The translations under genes and the position numbers were made by a program. Of a stretch of DNA of 48,934 nt, positions 17,698 to 24,855 are shown in pieces; position 1 is the stretch's first letter; the number at the start of each line of letters is the position of its first letter. This stretch comes from JAJYIV01 sp964616135 (GTDB taxonomy: Bacteria; Patescibacteriota; Patescibacteriia; UBA9934; GWF2-40-263). The stretch spans positions 1 to 48,934 of the forward strand of contig CAZTTQ010000003.1 in assembly GCA_964616135.1 (NCBI GenBank), in the 5' to 3' direction. The notes below the pieces were generated by a model. That model ran no database searches, was not told the origin of the DNA, and saw only the letters and a list, made by a program, of their open reading frames with translations.

Positions 17698-20433
17698 ATG
17701 GTGAAACTCTTCCAGTTCCTCTTCGGGGACCCCAACAAAAAGGCCGTGGATTCCTTGCGTGCCCAGGCCGCCAGGGTCACTTCGTTTGAGACGGGTATCC
17801 GCGCCCTGTCGGACGACGCGTTGCGTGGCAAAACGGCCGAATTCCGCGACCGCCTTTCCAAGGGCGAATCCCTGGACGCGTTGGCGCCGGAAGCCTTTGC
17901 CGTGGCCCGAGAAGCGGCCCGTCGCGTTTTGGGCCAGCGTCCGTATGACGTGCAGGTGATGGGCGGCATGGTGCTCCACCGCGGCGGCATCTCGGAAATG
18001 CGTACGGGTGAAGGCAAGACCCTTACCGCGGTCGCGCCGCTGTACGTGAACGCGTTGGCCGGCAAGGGGGCCCACCTCGTCACGGTTAACGACTACTTGG
18101 CCCGCCGCGACGGCGTCTGGATGGGCCGCGTCTTCCACGCGCTCGGACTTTCCACCGGCATCATCACGCATGACGGCGGCTTCGTGTATGACCCGGCGTT
18201 CAAGGTGGAACCGCTTCCGGCCGCAGGAGAAGGCGAACCGACTACGGATACGACCAGCGTGTTCAAGGTCCAGACGGAATTCATGCGCCCGGTTGGCCGC
18301 CAGGCCGCCTACGCCGCCGACATCACCTACGGTACCAACAATGAATTCGGCTTCGACTATCTCCGCGACAACATGGCCGGCAGTGCGGAGCAGCGCGTCA
18401 TGCGCGGCTTGGCCTACGCCATCGTGGACGAAGTCGACTCCATTTTGATCGACGAGGCCCGCACGCCGCTCATCATTTCCGCCCCGGCGGACCGTTCGGA
18501 CGACCTGTATCGTCGCATGGCTGGCGTCATGCCCGCCCTGCGTGAGAACGAACACTACAACGTGGATGAAAAAATGCGCGCCGCCACGTTCACCGCCGCC
18601 GGTATCGCCGCGGTGGAGAAAGCCTTGGGAGTGGAAAACCTCTACGCGGCCGGCTCCAACGTACAGTTCTACGCCGAAACCGCGTTGAAGGCCCATGCGC
18701 TCTACAAAAAGGATGTCCAGTACGTCGTCCGCGGCACGGAAGTCGTCATTGTCGACGAATTCACCGGCCGCCTCATGCCCGGCCGCCGGTTCTCGGAAGG
18801 CCTGCACCAGGCGCTGGAGGCAAAAGAAGGCGTGGAAATCCAGCGGGAGAGCCAGACCTTGGCCACCGTCACCTTCCAAAACTTCTTCCGCATGTACGGC
18901 AAGTTGTCCGGCATGACCGGCACCGCCGCCACGGAAGCGGAGGAATTCTCCAAGATCTACAAGCTGGAGGTCACTACCATTCCGACCAACATCGACCCGA
19001 AGCGCGTGGACTTGCCCGACCGTGTCTATAAGACGGAAAAGGGCAAGATCGCGGCGGTTATCGCGGACGTAAAAGAACGCCATGAAAAAGGCCAGCCGGT
19101 CCTGATCGGCACGGTCTCCATTGAAAAGAACGAGCAGTTGGCCAACGCCCTGCGCCTGGCCGGCATCCCGTTCGGCATGTTGAACGCCAAGAACCATGAA
19201 AGCGAAGGCGCCGTGATCGCCCAGGCCGGCCGCAAGGGCGCCGTCACGCTCGCGACCAACATGGCGGGCCGTGGCGTCGACATCATGCTCGGCGGCAACC
19301 CCAGTACCAAACAGGAACAGGACGAAGTGCGCGCGCTCGGCGGCCTGCACGTGCTCGGCACGGAGCGCCATGAAAGCCGTCGCATTGATAACCAGCTGCG
19401 CGGCCGCGCCGGCCGCCAGGGAGACCCGGGTTCCACCCAGTTCTTCGTCTCCATGGATGATGATCTGATGCGCGTCTTCGGCGGCGACCGTGCCAAGGCC
19501 ATGTTGGACCGCCTCGGCATCCCGGAAGACGTGCCGATTGAAAGCAAGATGGTGTCCCGTTCTTTGGAACAGGCCCAGCACCGCGTGGAAGGGAACAACT
19601 TCGACATCCGCAAGCACCTGTTGGAATACGACGACGTGCTGAACAAGCACCGCGGCTTGGTCTACGCCCGCCGCGCGGAAGTGCTGGAAGCCACGGGTGA
19701 AACGGACCTGAAGGACATGATCCTCGAACTGATCGAGGAAGAAGTGGAACAGGCCGTGTCGTTCCATACGGGAGAAATGCCCGCGGCGCCCGTCGCCGGT
19801 ACGCCGGACCGGGATGGCACGGAAATCCTCCAGGTGTTCGGCACGATCATTCCGATCAACCCGGAACGCCGCGCCGCGCTTCAGACGTTGGCCCAGGCGG
19901 CCGCCGCGGCCAAGCAAAAACCCGGCCTTGCCCAGGCCCGCACCGCCCTCATTGAAAAGATGATGGAATGCGTGCGCGCCGCCTACGCGGAATTGGAACA
20001 GCGCTATCCGGACCGGGGCCAGCTGCGTCTGGTCGAACGCGCCGTCCTGCTGCGCGCGACCGACGTCCTGTGGATCGACCACTTGGCCGCCATCGGCGCC
20101 CTGCGCGTCGGCATCGGGCTCCAAGGCTACGGCCAGCGTGACCCGCTCGTGGAGTACAAAAAGGAATCGTACGCCATGTTCCAGCGCCTGCTTGCCGGCA
20201 TCAACCAGGAAGTCGTCTACGGCTTCTTCGTCACGGCGCACCATAACGCGAACGCGCGCGCCCAACAGGCCGCCGCGCTCCAGTCGCCGATGGCCGCCGC
20301 GGAAAAGAAGGACGAAACCGCCCCGGCCCCCAAGGCCGCCGGCCCCGTCGACTTCTCCAAGGCGGATCGCAACGACCCGTGCCCTTGCGGTTCGGGCAAG
20401 AAGTATAAAAAATGCCATGGCGTGAATGCCTAA
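17698..20433 (+). CDS. secA: Preprotein translocase ATPase SecA
   Basis: A 911-residue motor that drives proteins through SecYEG. NBD1: MRTGEGKT (Walker A, ~residue 102), TYGTNNEFGFDYLRDNM, VDEVDSILIDEARTPLIIS. Preprotein-binding domain: VQYVVRGTEVVIVDEFTGRLM. NBD2: GTVSIEKNEQLAN, TNMAGRGVDI, LRGRAGRQGDPG. Helical scaffold, then a C-terminal Zn tail NDPCPCGSGKKYKKCHG. Between THDGG and RQAAYAADITYG is an extra segment of about 35 residues, rich in Pro, Glu and Thr, that E. coli SecA lacks. The start at 17698 is chosen over the TTG at 17656 because that TTG is part of the -35 box. Confidence 0.98.
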   Translation: MVKLFQFLFGDPNKKAVDSLRAQAARVTSFETGIRALSDDALRGKTAEFRDRLSKGESLDALAPEAFAVAREAARRVLGQRPYDVQVMGGMVLHRGGISEMRTGEGKTLTAVAPLYVNALAGKGAHLVTVNDYLARRDGVWMGRVFHALGLSTGIITHDGGFVYDPAFKVEPLPAAGEGEPTTDTTSVFKVQTEFMRPVGRQAAYAADITYGTNNEFGFDYLRDNMAGSAEQRVMRGLAYAIVDEVDSILIDEARTPLIISAPADRSDDLYRRMAGVMPALRENEHYNVDEKMRAATFTAAGIAAVEKALGVENLYAAGSNVQFYAETALKAHALYKKDVQYVVRGTEVVIVDEFTGRLMPGRRFSEGLHQALEAKEGVEIQRESQTLATVTFQNFFRMYGKLSGMTGTAATEAEEFSKIYKLEVTTIPTNIDPKRVDLPDRVYKTEKGKIAAVIADVKERHEKGQPVLIGTVSIEKNEQLANALRLAGIPFGMLNAKNHESEGAVIAQAGRKGAVTLATNMAGRGVDIMLGGNPSTKQEQDEVRALGGLHVLGTERHESRRIDNQLRGRAGRQGDPGSTQFFVSMDDDLMRVFGGDRAKAMLDRLGIPEDVPIESKMVSRSLEQAQHRVEGNNFDIRKHLLEYDDVLNKHRGLVYARRAEVLEATGETDLKDMILELIEEEVEQAVSFHTGEMPAAPVAGTPDRDGTEILQVFGTIIPINPERRAALQTLAQAAAAAKQKPGLAQARTALIEKMMECVRAAYAELEQRYPDRGQLRLVERAVLLRATDVLWIDHLAAIGALRVGIGLQGYGQRDPLVEYKKESYAMFQRLLAGINQEVVYGFFVTAHHNANARAQQAAALQSPMAAAEKKDETAPAPKAAGPVDFSKADRNDPCPCGSGKKYKKCHGVNA

Positions 20434-20439
20434 TCAACT

Positions 20440-20466
20440 CGCCCGTCCGGGAAACCGGCGGGCGAT
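20440..20466 (+). terminator. secA terminator
   Basis: TCGCCCGtCCGG-gaaa-CCGGcGGGCGA followed by a short TTTG; a strong stem but a poor T-run. Confidence 0.65.
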
Positions 20467-20474
20467 TTGTCATG

Positions 20475-20503
20475 AAAAAACGCCGCCGGAGTTACCGGGG
20501 CGG
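20475..20503 (-). terminator. Terminator of the convergent unknown gene
   Basis: CGCC-CCGG-taact-CCGG-CGGCG on the minus strand, then six T. Confidence 0.8.
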
Positions 20504-20509
20504 AGAAGG

Positions 20510-21013
20510 TCAGTCGCTGCAGGTATTTGCTTGGAAGAGGCGCAGGAGGGGTTCGGCCCCGTAGTGCTTTTCCGCGATGGCGATCGCCTCATCGAGGGTA
20601 ATTTCGCCGATTGCGGAAGCGATGGCAAGTGAGACGGCTTCGTCCCAGGAATCAGACCAGGAGCCAGACGTGGCGATGTGGAAGTGCGGCGTCCTGACAC
20701 CACCGCCGCAGATCCCCAAGGACGCGTCGCGGGCATCCCAGGTGGTTGCGAGCTCCGGGCGTTCACGGAGAAGGTCGCATTTCTTCTGGGCGGAGAAGGC
20801 GTACTCTTCCCAACGGTGTGCTGGCACCAGCCCCATTGGGATTGGCAAGAGCAGGATCATCAGCGGATCGCGGTCCAGGAACCATCGCCGTACACAGACG
20901 ACAGCGCCGTTGCTTCCGTCACTGCGCGCATTGCGGGCGGCTCGTCGGACGGCCAGTTCCGCGGGTATCAGGAAGTTGCGCACGCAGGGGATGGGTTGGT
21001 CTTGGTGGGACAT
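20510..21013 (-). CDS. Unknown protein, 167 residues
   Basis: Not recognised. There is a central hydrophobic strand (MILLLPIPMGLVPAHRW), a Cys/Gly-rich LGICGGGVRTPHFHIATSGSW stretch, and a helical C-terminus (EAVSLAIASAIGEITLDEAIAIAEKHYG). No signal peptide. The HxHxA pattern could be a metal or active site, but this is speculation. The start at 21013 is preferred over 21103 because GGAGAAA precedes it and the upstream extension is proline/arginine noise overlapping the promoter. Confidence 0.55.
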   Translation of the reverse strand: MSHQDQPIPCVRNFLIPAELAVRRAARNARSDGSNGAVVCVRRWFLDRDPLMILLLPIPMGLVPAHRWEEYAFSAQKKCDLLRERPELATTWDARDASLGICGGGVRTPHFHIATSGSWSDSWDEAVSLAIASAIGEITLDEAIAIAEKHYGAEPLLRLFQANTCSD

Positions 21014-21074
21014 GGTTTCTCCGACTGCGCGTGGCGCAGGCTCCGGCGGCGGGAGGCGCCGACGCGGACACGGG

Positions 21075-21103
21075 ATACTCGCATAGCGTTTCGGGGGCGT
21101 CAA
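21075..21103 (-). promoter_or_regulatory. Promoter TTGACG-N17-GAGTAT
   Basis: -35 at 21103-21098, -10 at 21080-21075; the -10 is the weakest of this class. Confidence 0.5.
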
Positions 21104-21148
21104 GGCGGCCTATGAACGAATACGTGCGGGCCTCGGATGGGAAAAGAC

Positions 21149-21186
21149 AAAAAACGCCGCCGGCTTCTTAGGGAGAAGCGGCGGCG
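21149..21186 (-). terminator. Terminator overlapping the end of the 70-residue gene
   Basis: GCCGCCGCTTC / GAAGCCGGCGGC stem with the TAA stop in the loop, then six T on the minus strand. Confidence 0.85.
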
Positions 21187-21380
21187 AGGCGGCGGGCGAG
21201 TTCGCCCATGAGGGCTGGGCGGTGCTTGCTCAGAAATCCCATCAGTTCGTGGATCTGATCCTCGGACTCGATCGTGAGGTCCAGCGCCAACGAACGCACA
21301 TACGTGTCGGGAATTTCTGGAGTGATGGCGGCGAGCTTGAGGGCCTCGAATGGGGACAAGGCGGCGTTGACGGCAGTCAT
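21168..21380 (-). CDS. Small unknown protein, 70 residues
   Basis: A soluble, mostly helical protein (ALSPFEALKLAAITPEIPDTYVRS, then SEDQIHELMGFLSKHRPALMGELARRLAA). No family recognised. The start at 21380 is clear from AGGAGG 6 nt upstream; the open frame to 21470 runs into the promoter. Its last codons form the 5' arm of the terminator. Confidence 0.65.
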   Translation of the reverse strand: MTAVNAALSPFEALKLAAITPEIPDTYVRSLALDLTIESEDQIHELMGFLSKHRPALMGELARRLAAASP

Positions 21381-21440
21381 GCGGTTCCTCCTGGAAACGT
21401 GCGGGCGGCGATCCTTATTCGATACTCGGGAGACATCCAA

Positions 21441-21470
21441 TACGTTCGTCTTTTTTGGGGGGAATGTCAA
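21441..21470 (-). promoter_or_regulatory. Promoter TTGACA with AACGTA -10
   Basis: Perfect -35 at 21470-21465; the best -10 (21446-21441) is at an 18-nt spacing, unlike the 17 nt of its siblings. Confidence 0.55.
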
Positions 21471-21514
21471 TGCGGACGCGTTCGGACGGGACGTTCGTGT
21501 TAGAGTGGTCTCCT

Positions 21515-22054
21515 ATGGATTACGAGCGCTTCAACCGCCACGCCGCCTTTGCCGCCCGCGCGCATACGGAACACGCCAAGCCGGGGGCAAAGCCTTACCG
21601 TCTCTTTAAAAGCGGGGAGAAGGTGCCGTATTACGGCCACACGTTGTGGTGCGCCATGATGTTGCTGATGGAAGCGCAATTGCCCGCCGCCATCCGTGAG
21701 CCGGGTGCCACGGCCTTGGTGCTGCATGACATTATCGAGGACACGGAGCTGCCGTTGCCGGAAGACGTGACGGCGGAAGAACGCGCGTTGGTGGAAGGCA
21801 TGACCTATCACGGCGGGTTTGACGAAGAAAAGACGGCGGTCTTGCAAAAGCCGCCTCTCATCAAACTGCTCAAGCTCTACGACAAGACGGCCAGCATGTA
21901 CGACGGTTGTTTGTCGCCGCGCCGGTACGCGGAATGGACCGCGTTTACCGAACGGTTGGCGGATGACGTCGAAAAAGAATACGGCGCGCTGAACGTCCTG
22001 CCCCTTGCCAGGGCGCTGATCGCCACGTATCGTGCCGCCCAGGAGGCCGCATGA
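21515..22054 (+). CDS. HD-domain hydrolase of the SpoT/MESH1 type
   Basis: A 179-residue protein. The metal-binding HD pattern is H (YYGHTLWCAMML), then LVLHDIIEDTELPLP (~residues 75-89), the HDxxEDT motif shared with (p)ppGpp hydrolases, and a later KLYDKTASMYD with a conserved Asp. No synthetase, TGS or ACT domain. It may hydrolyse ppGpp or another pyrophosphorylated nucleotide; the substrate is inferred from the motif only. The start ATG has no Shine-Dalgarno sequence. The stop overlaps the NUDIX start (ATGA). Confidence 0.8.
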   Translation: MDYERFNRHAAFAARAHTEHAKPGAKPYRLFKSGEKVPYYGHTLWCAMMLLMEAQLPAAIREPGATALVLHDIIEDTELPLPEDVTAEERALVEGMTYHGGFDEEKTAVLQKPPLIKLLKLYDKTASMYDGCLSPRRYAEWTAFTERLADDVEKEYGALNVLPLARALIATYRAAQEAA

Positions 22055-22503
22055 TCTTTGATGTTTTGCCGGAGGATTTCCACCGGAATCCAACGGTGGT
22101 CGTTGGGTGTTTCTTTCTGTTCGAAGGCACGATGCTGTTGCTCCACCGCCAGCCGCACAAACCGCAGGGCGGTACCTGGTGTCTGCCCGGCGGCAAGCTG
22201 GTCGGAGCCGAGGATGCAGTAACGGCGACCCGTCGCGAAGTGCGCGAGGAAACGGGTGTGGAACCGGAGGAGAATCGGCTGGAGTACCAAGGCCGGTTCT
22301 ACGTCCGGTATCCGCCGCGGGAGGACTTTGTCTACATCGTGCGGGCCTGTCGTTTCCGGTCGCGTCCCGCAATCGTGCTGGCGCCGGATGAGCACCAGGC
22401 CTTCCGGTGGGCTACTGTGCCAGAAGCCCTCGCAATGAATCTTATTCAGGACCAAGACGAAGTCATCCGCCGTCTCGCACACCGCCTCTTCGGCCCGACC
22501 TAA
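22051..22503 (+). CDS. NUDIX hydrolase
   Basis: A 150-residue protein with a complete Nudix box, GGKLVGAEDAVTATRREVREETGV (G-x5-E-x7-REVREETG), at ~residues 48-71, preceded by GTWCLPGG. It would cleave a nucleoside diphosphate-X in nucleotide housecleaning or cofactor turnover; the sequence does not reveal which. Co-translated with the HD hydrolase through an ATGA overlap, suggesting a joint nucleotide-metabolism role. Confidence 0.9.
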   Translation: MIFDVLPEDFHRNPTVVVGCFFLFEGTMLLLHRQPHKPQGGTWCLPGGKLVGAEDAVTATRREVREETGVEPEENRLEYQGRFYVRYPPREDFVYIVRACRFRSRPAIVLAPDEHQAFRWATVPEALAMNLIQDQDEVIRRLAHRLFGPT

Positions 22504-22525
22504 TCCGTCGGCCGTTTTTTTTTTT
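22491..22525 (+). terminator. NUDIX gene terminator with stop codon in the loop
   Basis: CGGCcCGAC-ctaatcc-GTCGGCCG, then eleven T. The TAA stop lies in the loop. Confidence 0.9.
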
Positions 22526-22529
22526 GCGC

Positions 22530-22563
22530 AAAAAACACCGCCGGCCCTAGTCGGGTTCGGCGG
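22530..22563 (-). terminator. Terminator of the guanylate-kinase-like gene
   Basis: CCGCCG-aa-CCC-gacta-GGG-c-CGGCGG on the minus strand, then six T; the TAG stop is in the loop. Confidence 0.85.
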
Positions 22564-23095
22564 CGAAGTGGCGGAGCAGGGAGACGAAGGCGGCGAGGGC
22601 CTTGGCGAATCCGTGCGGGTCCGCGTGGTCGTTGACGATCGTGTAGTCCGGTTTGGGCACGAGCTTCGCCCGTGCTTCGTCGGCGGCCACGCGGTCCGGA
22701 CTGCGGATGGCGTGGTTCAGCGCCTGGATGCGGACGTGGCGGATGCGGTAACGTCCGCCGTCCAGCAGCTGCTTCAGTCCCGGCTCGGTCAGACTCTTCA
22801 CGCCCACCTGGCCCGGGCCGACGCGGGTGAATTCCGCGTGGGGCGTGCCGTACAGGTGCGGATCCTTCGGGTTGTAGTCGTCGTGTTCGGCGAACCCGCC
22901 TCCGTCGACGTACGTCCTGAACTGTTCCCGGGTCATGAACAGGTAGCACTGGTCGCTCTCCGGGTCGCGCGGGCTCCGGGTGGTGCCGGAGCAGAGCTCG
23001 ACGATTTCCCCGGGATGCATCTGCCGGGCCTCCCGGATGAGCCGGGTTTTGCCGGCGCCGGAATGGCCGGTGACGATCACGAATGGGCGCCCCAT
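22547..23095 (-). CDS. Guanylate-kinase-like P-loop protein
   Basis: A 182-residue protein. P-loop GHSGAGKT at residues ~10-17, then CSGTTRSPRDPESDQCYLF, which matches the TTRxPRxxExxGxxYxF GMP-binding segment of guanylate kinases, and LYGTPHAEF (YGT). The lid differs from canonical Gmk, and the housekeeping gmk is probably elsewhere, so this may phosphorylate a different small molecule or be an accessory paralogue. Start at 23095 with GGAGGTG upstream. Monocistronic, with a TTGACA promoter. Confidence 0.7.
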   Translation of the reverse strand: MGRPFVIVTGHSGAGKTRLIREARQMHPGEIVELCSGTTRSPRDPESDQCYLFMTREQFRTYVDGGGFAEHDDYNPKDPHLYGTPHAEFTRVGPGQVGVKSLTEPGLKQLLDGGRYRIRHVRIQALNHAIRSPDRVAADEARAKLVPKPDYTIVNDHADPHGFAKALAAFVSLLRHFAAEPD

Positions 23096-23111
23096 GGCGC
23101 ACCTCCTTATT

Positions 23112-23124
23112 CGGCCGTTGGCCG
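23112..23124 (-). repeat. Hairpin at the start point of the kinase-like transcript
   Basis: CGGCC-aac-GGCCG beginning 7-8 nt after the -10 box. Confidence 0.4.
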
Positions 23125-23131
23125 TGGGCGT

Positions 23132-23160
23132 TTTCTATCCGGTTCCGGCCGGATTGTCAA
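23132..23160 (-). promoter_or_regulatory. Promoter TTGACA-N17-TAGAAA
   Basis: -35 at 23160-23155, -10 at 23137-23132. Confidence 0.75.
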
Positions 23161-23170
23161 TCGTGCTACC

Positions 23171-23461
23171 ATGTCGGAAATCTCATCCATTGTTATGGAA
23201 ACCCCCGCGCAAGCACCCCTCCGCGAACGGTTGCCCGTTCCTCAGCGCAATAAGCTGCAAATGGAATTGATTGAAGAATTCCGGATGGACCCGATGAAGT
23301 GGATTGAAAAATACGCGGCGAGTTTCGATGAAATCACCATGAATTCCAAAAAGCTGCGCGCGCTCGTGGTGCGTGATCCAGAAGCCGCCGTTGATATCGT
23401 TTATCGCCGCCTGATTGAGAAGACGCCGGCGGACATGCGCCGGTATCGCCGCGCTGCATAA
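23171..23461 (+). CDS. Small unknown protein, 96 residues
   Basis: Soluble and helical, with an acidic first half (MELIEEFRMDPMKWIEKYAASFDEITMNSKK) and a closing VYRRLIEKTPADMRRYRRAA. Not recognised. The ATG start has no Shine-Dalgarno sequence. It is followed after 1 nt by the DUF1294 gene, so the two form an operon. Codon use matches the housekeeping group (GAA-rich). Confidence 0.6.
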   Translation: MSEISSIVMETPAQAPLRERLPVPQRNKLQMELIEEFRMDPMKWIEKYAASFDEITMNSKKLRALVVRDPEAAVDIVYRRLIEKTPADMRRYRRAA

Positions 23462-23462
23462 C

Positions 23463-23819
23463 ATGCGCCGTTCCCCCTTCGTCCCGTTCCTGTGTTTCTG
23501 GGCCGTCCTCGTGGCGGCCGTATTTTTCGCCGCTTGGAAATTTCTCCCGCCGTTCCCGGACCTGTGGCGCGCGGCCGTGGCTCTGAACGTGGCGACGTTT
23601 TTGTTGTACGGCACCGATAAAGTAGCGGCGATGGCTGGCGGAAGTCGTGTGCCGGAGCGGTTGTTATTCCTGACGGCGTTGTTCGGTTCGCCGGCCGGGG
23701 GACTCGCGGGAATGTTCGTCTTCCGCCATAAGGTGTCCAAAGTCCCATTTCTGTTCGTCTTTGCCGTCATCTTGTTGGCACAGGTTGCCTTGGTCGCGTG
23801 GTGGTTCGGTGAACGGTGA
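23463..23819 (+). CDS. DUF1294 membrane protein
   Basis: A 118-residue protein with three to four membrane helices. The family core is clear: LLYGTDKVAAMAGGSRVPERLLFLTALFGSPAGGLAGMFVFRHKVSKVPF (xDKxxA, RxPE, FRHKxxK). The function of the family is unknown. It starts 1 nt after the upstream stop. No terminator follows before the next promoter. Confidence 0.85.
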   Translation: MRRSPFVPFLCFWAVLVAAVFFAAWKFLPPFPDLWRAAVALNVATFLLYGTDKVAAMAGGSRVPERLLFLTALFGSPAGGLAGMFVFRHKVSKVPFLFVFAVILLAQVALVAWWFGER

Positions 23820-23825
23820 GCGGCG

Positions 23826-23854
23826 TGGACGTGAGGCCGAAATCGGCGTATAAA
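23826..23854 (+). promoter_or_regulatory. Promoter TGGACG-N17-TATAAA
   Basis: The -10 is close to consensus; drives the MazG-like gene 29 nt downstream. Confidence 0.65.
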
Positions 23855-23882
23855 TCCGCCAGCCCTTTGCCGTGAGGTTCCC

Positions 23883-24395
23883 ATGAGGCGCTATGACAAA
23901 CTGGTCCGTGACCACATTCCGGCGTTGATCCGAAAGAAAGGACAATCGTGTCGTTGCCACGCGGCGCCGCCGGAGGATTTGCCCCGGTACGCCCTGGCCA
24001 AACTGAAGGAGGAAATGGGCGAACTCATTGCCGCCTTAGACGAACCGTCCAAGGCGGAGGAGGAGATTGCCGACGTGATGGAGGTCATCACGTTGATCGT
24101 GCGGCTGGCGCGTCTCGACGAGGAAGATCTCTTGAGGCGCGTCCCCCTCGATTCCGCGGGCATGAAGGTCGATCCCGAACAGTACGTGACCTTGCTGTGG
24201 AACAGCGTCCAACCGTTCACGGAGGAGTTCGGGAGTCCGGAGACGCTGACCAGGCACCTGCGCGCGGTCATCGGCGCGGTGGACCTACTTTTCTTCCGCG
24301 GCGGCCTGAGCCCGATCGCTGTGTGCCTCCACATGAACAAAAAGCGTGAGGAGCGCGGCGGATTCGCGGAGGGCATAATCCTTGACGAGGCGTGA
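23883..24395 (+). CDS. MazG/phosphoribosyl-ATP pyrophosphohydrolase-like protein
   Basis: A 170-residue protein. The N-terminus YDKLVRDHIPALIRKKGQ is the signature of small all-alpha NTP pyrophosphatases annotated as phosphoribosyl-ATP pyrophosphohydrolase-like; LKEEMGELIAA and EEEIADVMEVITLIV (~residues 42-75) give the ExxE...ExxD metal-binding set. It likely hydrolyses a non-canonical or surplus NTP. The C-terminal half (110-170) matches nothing I know. GAGG lies upstream of the ATG. Confidence 0.75.
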   Translation: MRRYDKLVRDHIPALIRKKGQSCRCHAAPPEDLPRYALAKLKEEMGELIAALDEPSKAEEEIADVMEVITLIVRLARLDEEDLLRRVPLDSAGMKVDPEQYVTLLWNSVQPFTEEFGSPETLTRHLRAVIGAVDLLFFRGGLSPIAVCLHMNKKREERGGFAEGIILDEA

Positions 24396-24410
24396 AAAAC
24401 GGGGTACCGT
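24382..24410 (+). promoter_or_regulatory. Promoter TTGACG-N17-TACCGT
   Basis: The -35 lies in the last codons of the MazG-like gene. Drives the gene at 24448. Confidence 0.65.
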
Positions 24411-24447
24411 TTTTACAGACCCGTTCCTGTCCCCAAAAGGAGACGAC

Positions 24448-24753
24448 ATGCCCCGCCGCCGCACGGAGCGCCCCGCGCTCGCCTTGCCCGATCACGTGCA
24501 TTGTACGACCCGCGCCAGATTCCTGGCCGTGAACAAAGACCGTCTCGGGGACCAGCTGGACCTCGAGGAGTGGGCCAACCCCCAAAGCAGGGCCCGTCGG
24601 CTCCGCGCCGTCCCGCCGCAGGCGGCGGCGTGCCCGGAGCCCGCGGCGCCCTCTCCGCCCGTCCGTACCCCGATCCGTACCACCCCGGTCCTCCGGGCCC
24701 GCCGCGGGCCCTGGCGCGACGTAGTCGCGCTGCGCGCGAGGAACGACGACTGA
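24448..24753 (+). CDS. Small Arg/Pro-rich protein, unknown
   Basis: A 101-residue, strongly basic protein. The N-terminal half looks folded (LPDHVHCTTRARFLAVNKDRLGDQLDLEEWANPQSRARRL); the second half is proline/arginine-rich and probably disordered. No family recognised. Supported mainly by context: promoter, AGGAG 5 nt before the ATG, and a terminator right after the stop. Confidence 0.5.
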   Translation: MPRRRTERPALALPDHVHCTTRARFLAVNKDRLGDQLDLEEWANPQSRARRLRAVPPQAAACPEPAAPSPPVRTPIRTTPVLRARRGPWRDVVALRARNDD

Positions 24754-24780
24754 CCTGCCCCTCCGGGCAGGTTGTTTTTT
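24754..24780 (+). terminator. Terminator before secD
   Basis: CCTGCCC-ctcc-GGGCAGG, then TTGTTTTTT. Confidence 0.9.
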
Positions 24781-24785
24781 CTTGC

Positions 24786-24814
24786 TTGCGTTTGGGCCCC
24801 CGTTCGGCTACGCT
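24786..24814 (+). promoter_or_regulatory. secD promoter TTGCGT-N17-TACGCT
   Basis: Boxes at 24786-24791 and 24809-24814; 41 nt before the chosen ATG, 14 nt before an in-frame TTG. Confidence 0.6.
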
Positions 24815-24855
24815 AGCCGCGTTCATTTTTGACCCTTTTCCTTCCGTTCCGGCTT

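Noticed and set aside
22547..23095. Housekeeping guanylate kinase gmk
   Set aside because: P-loop and GMP-binding segments fit, but the lid and C-terminal half differ and the gene has the accessory-type promoter and codon use; named only as guanylate-kinase-like.
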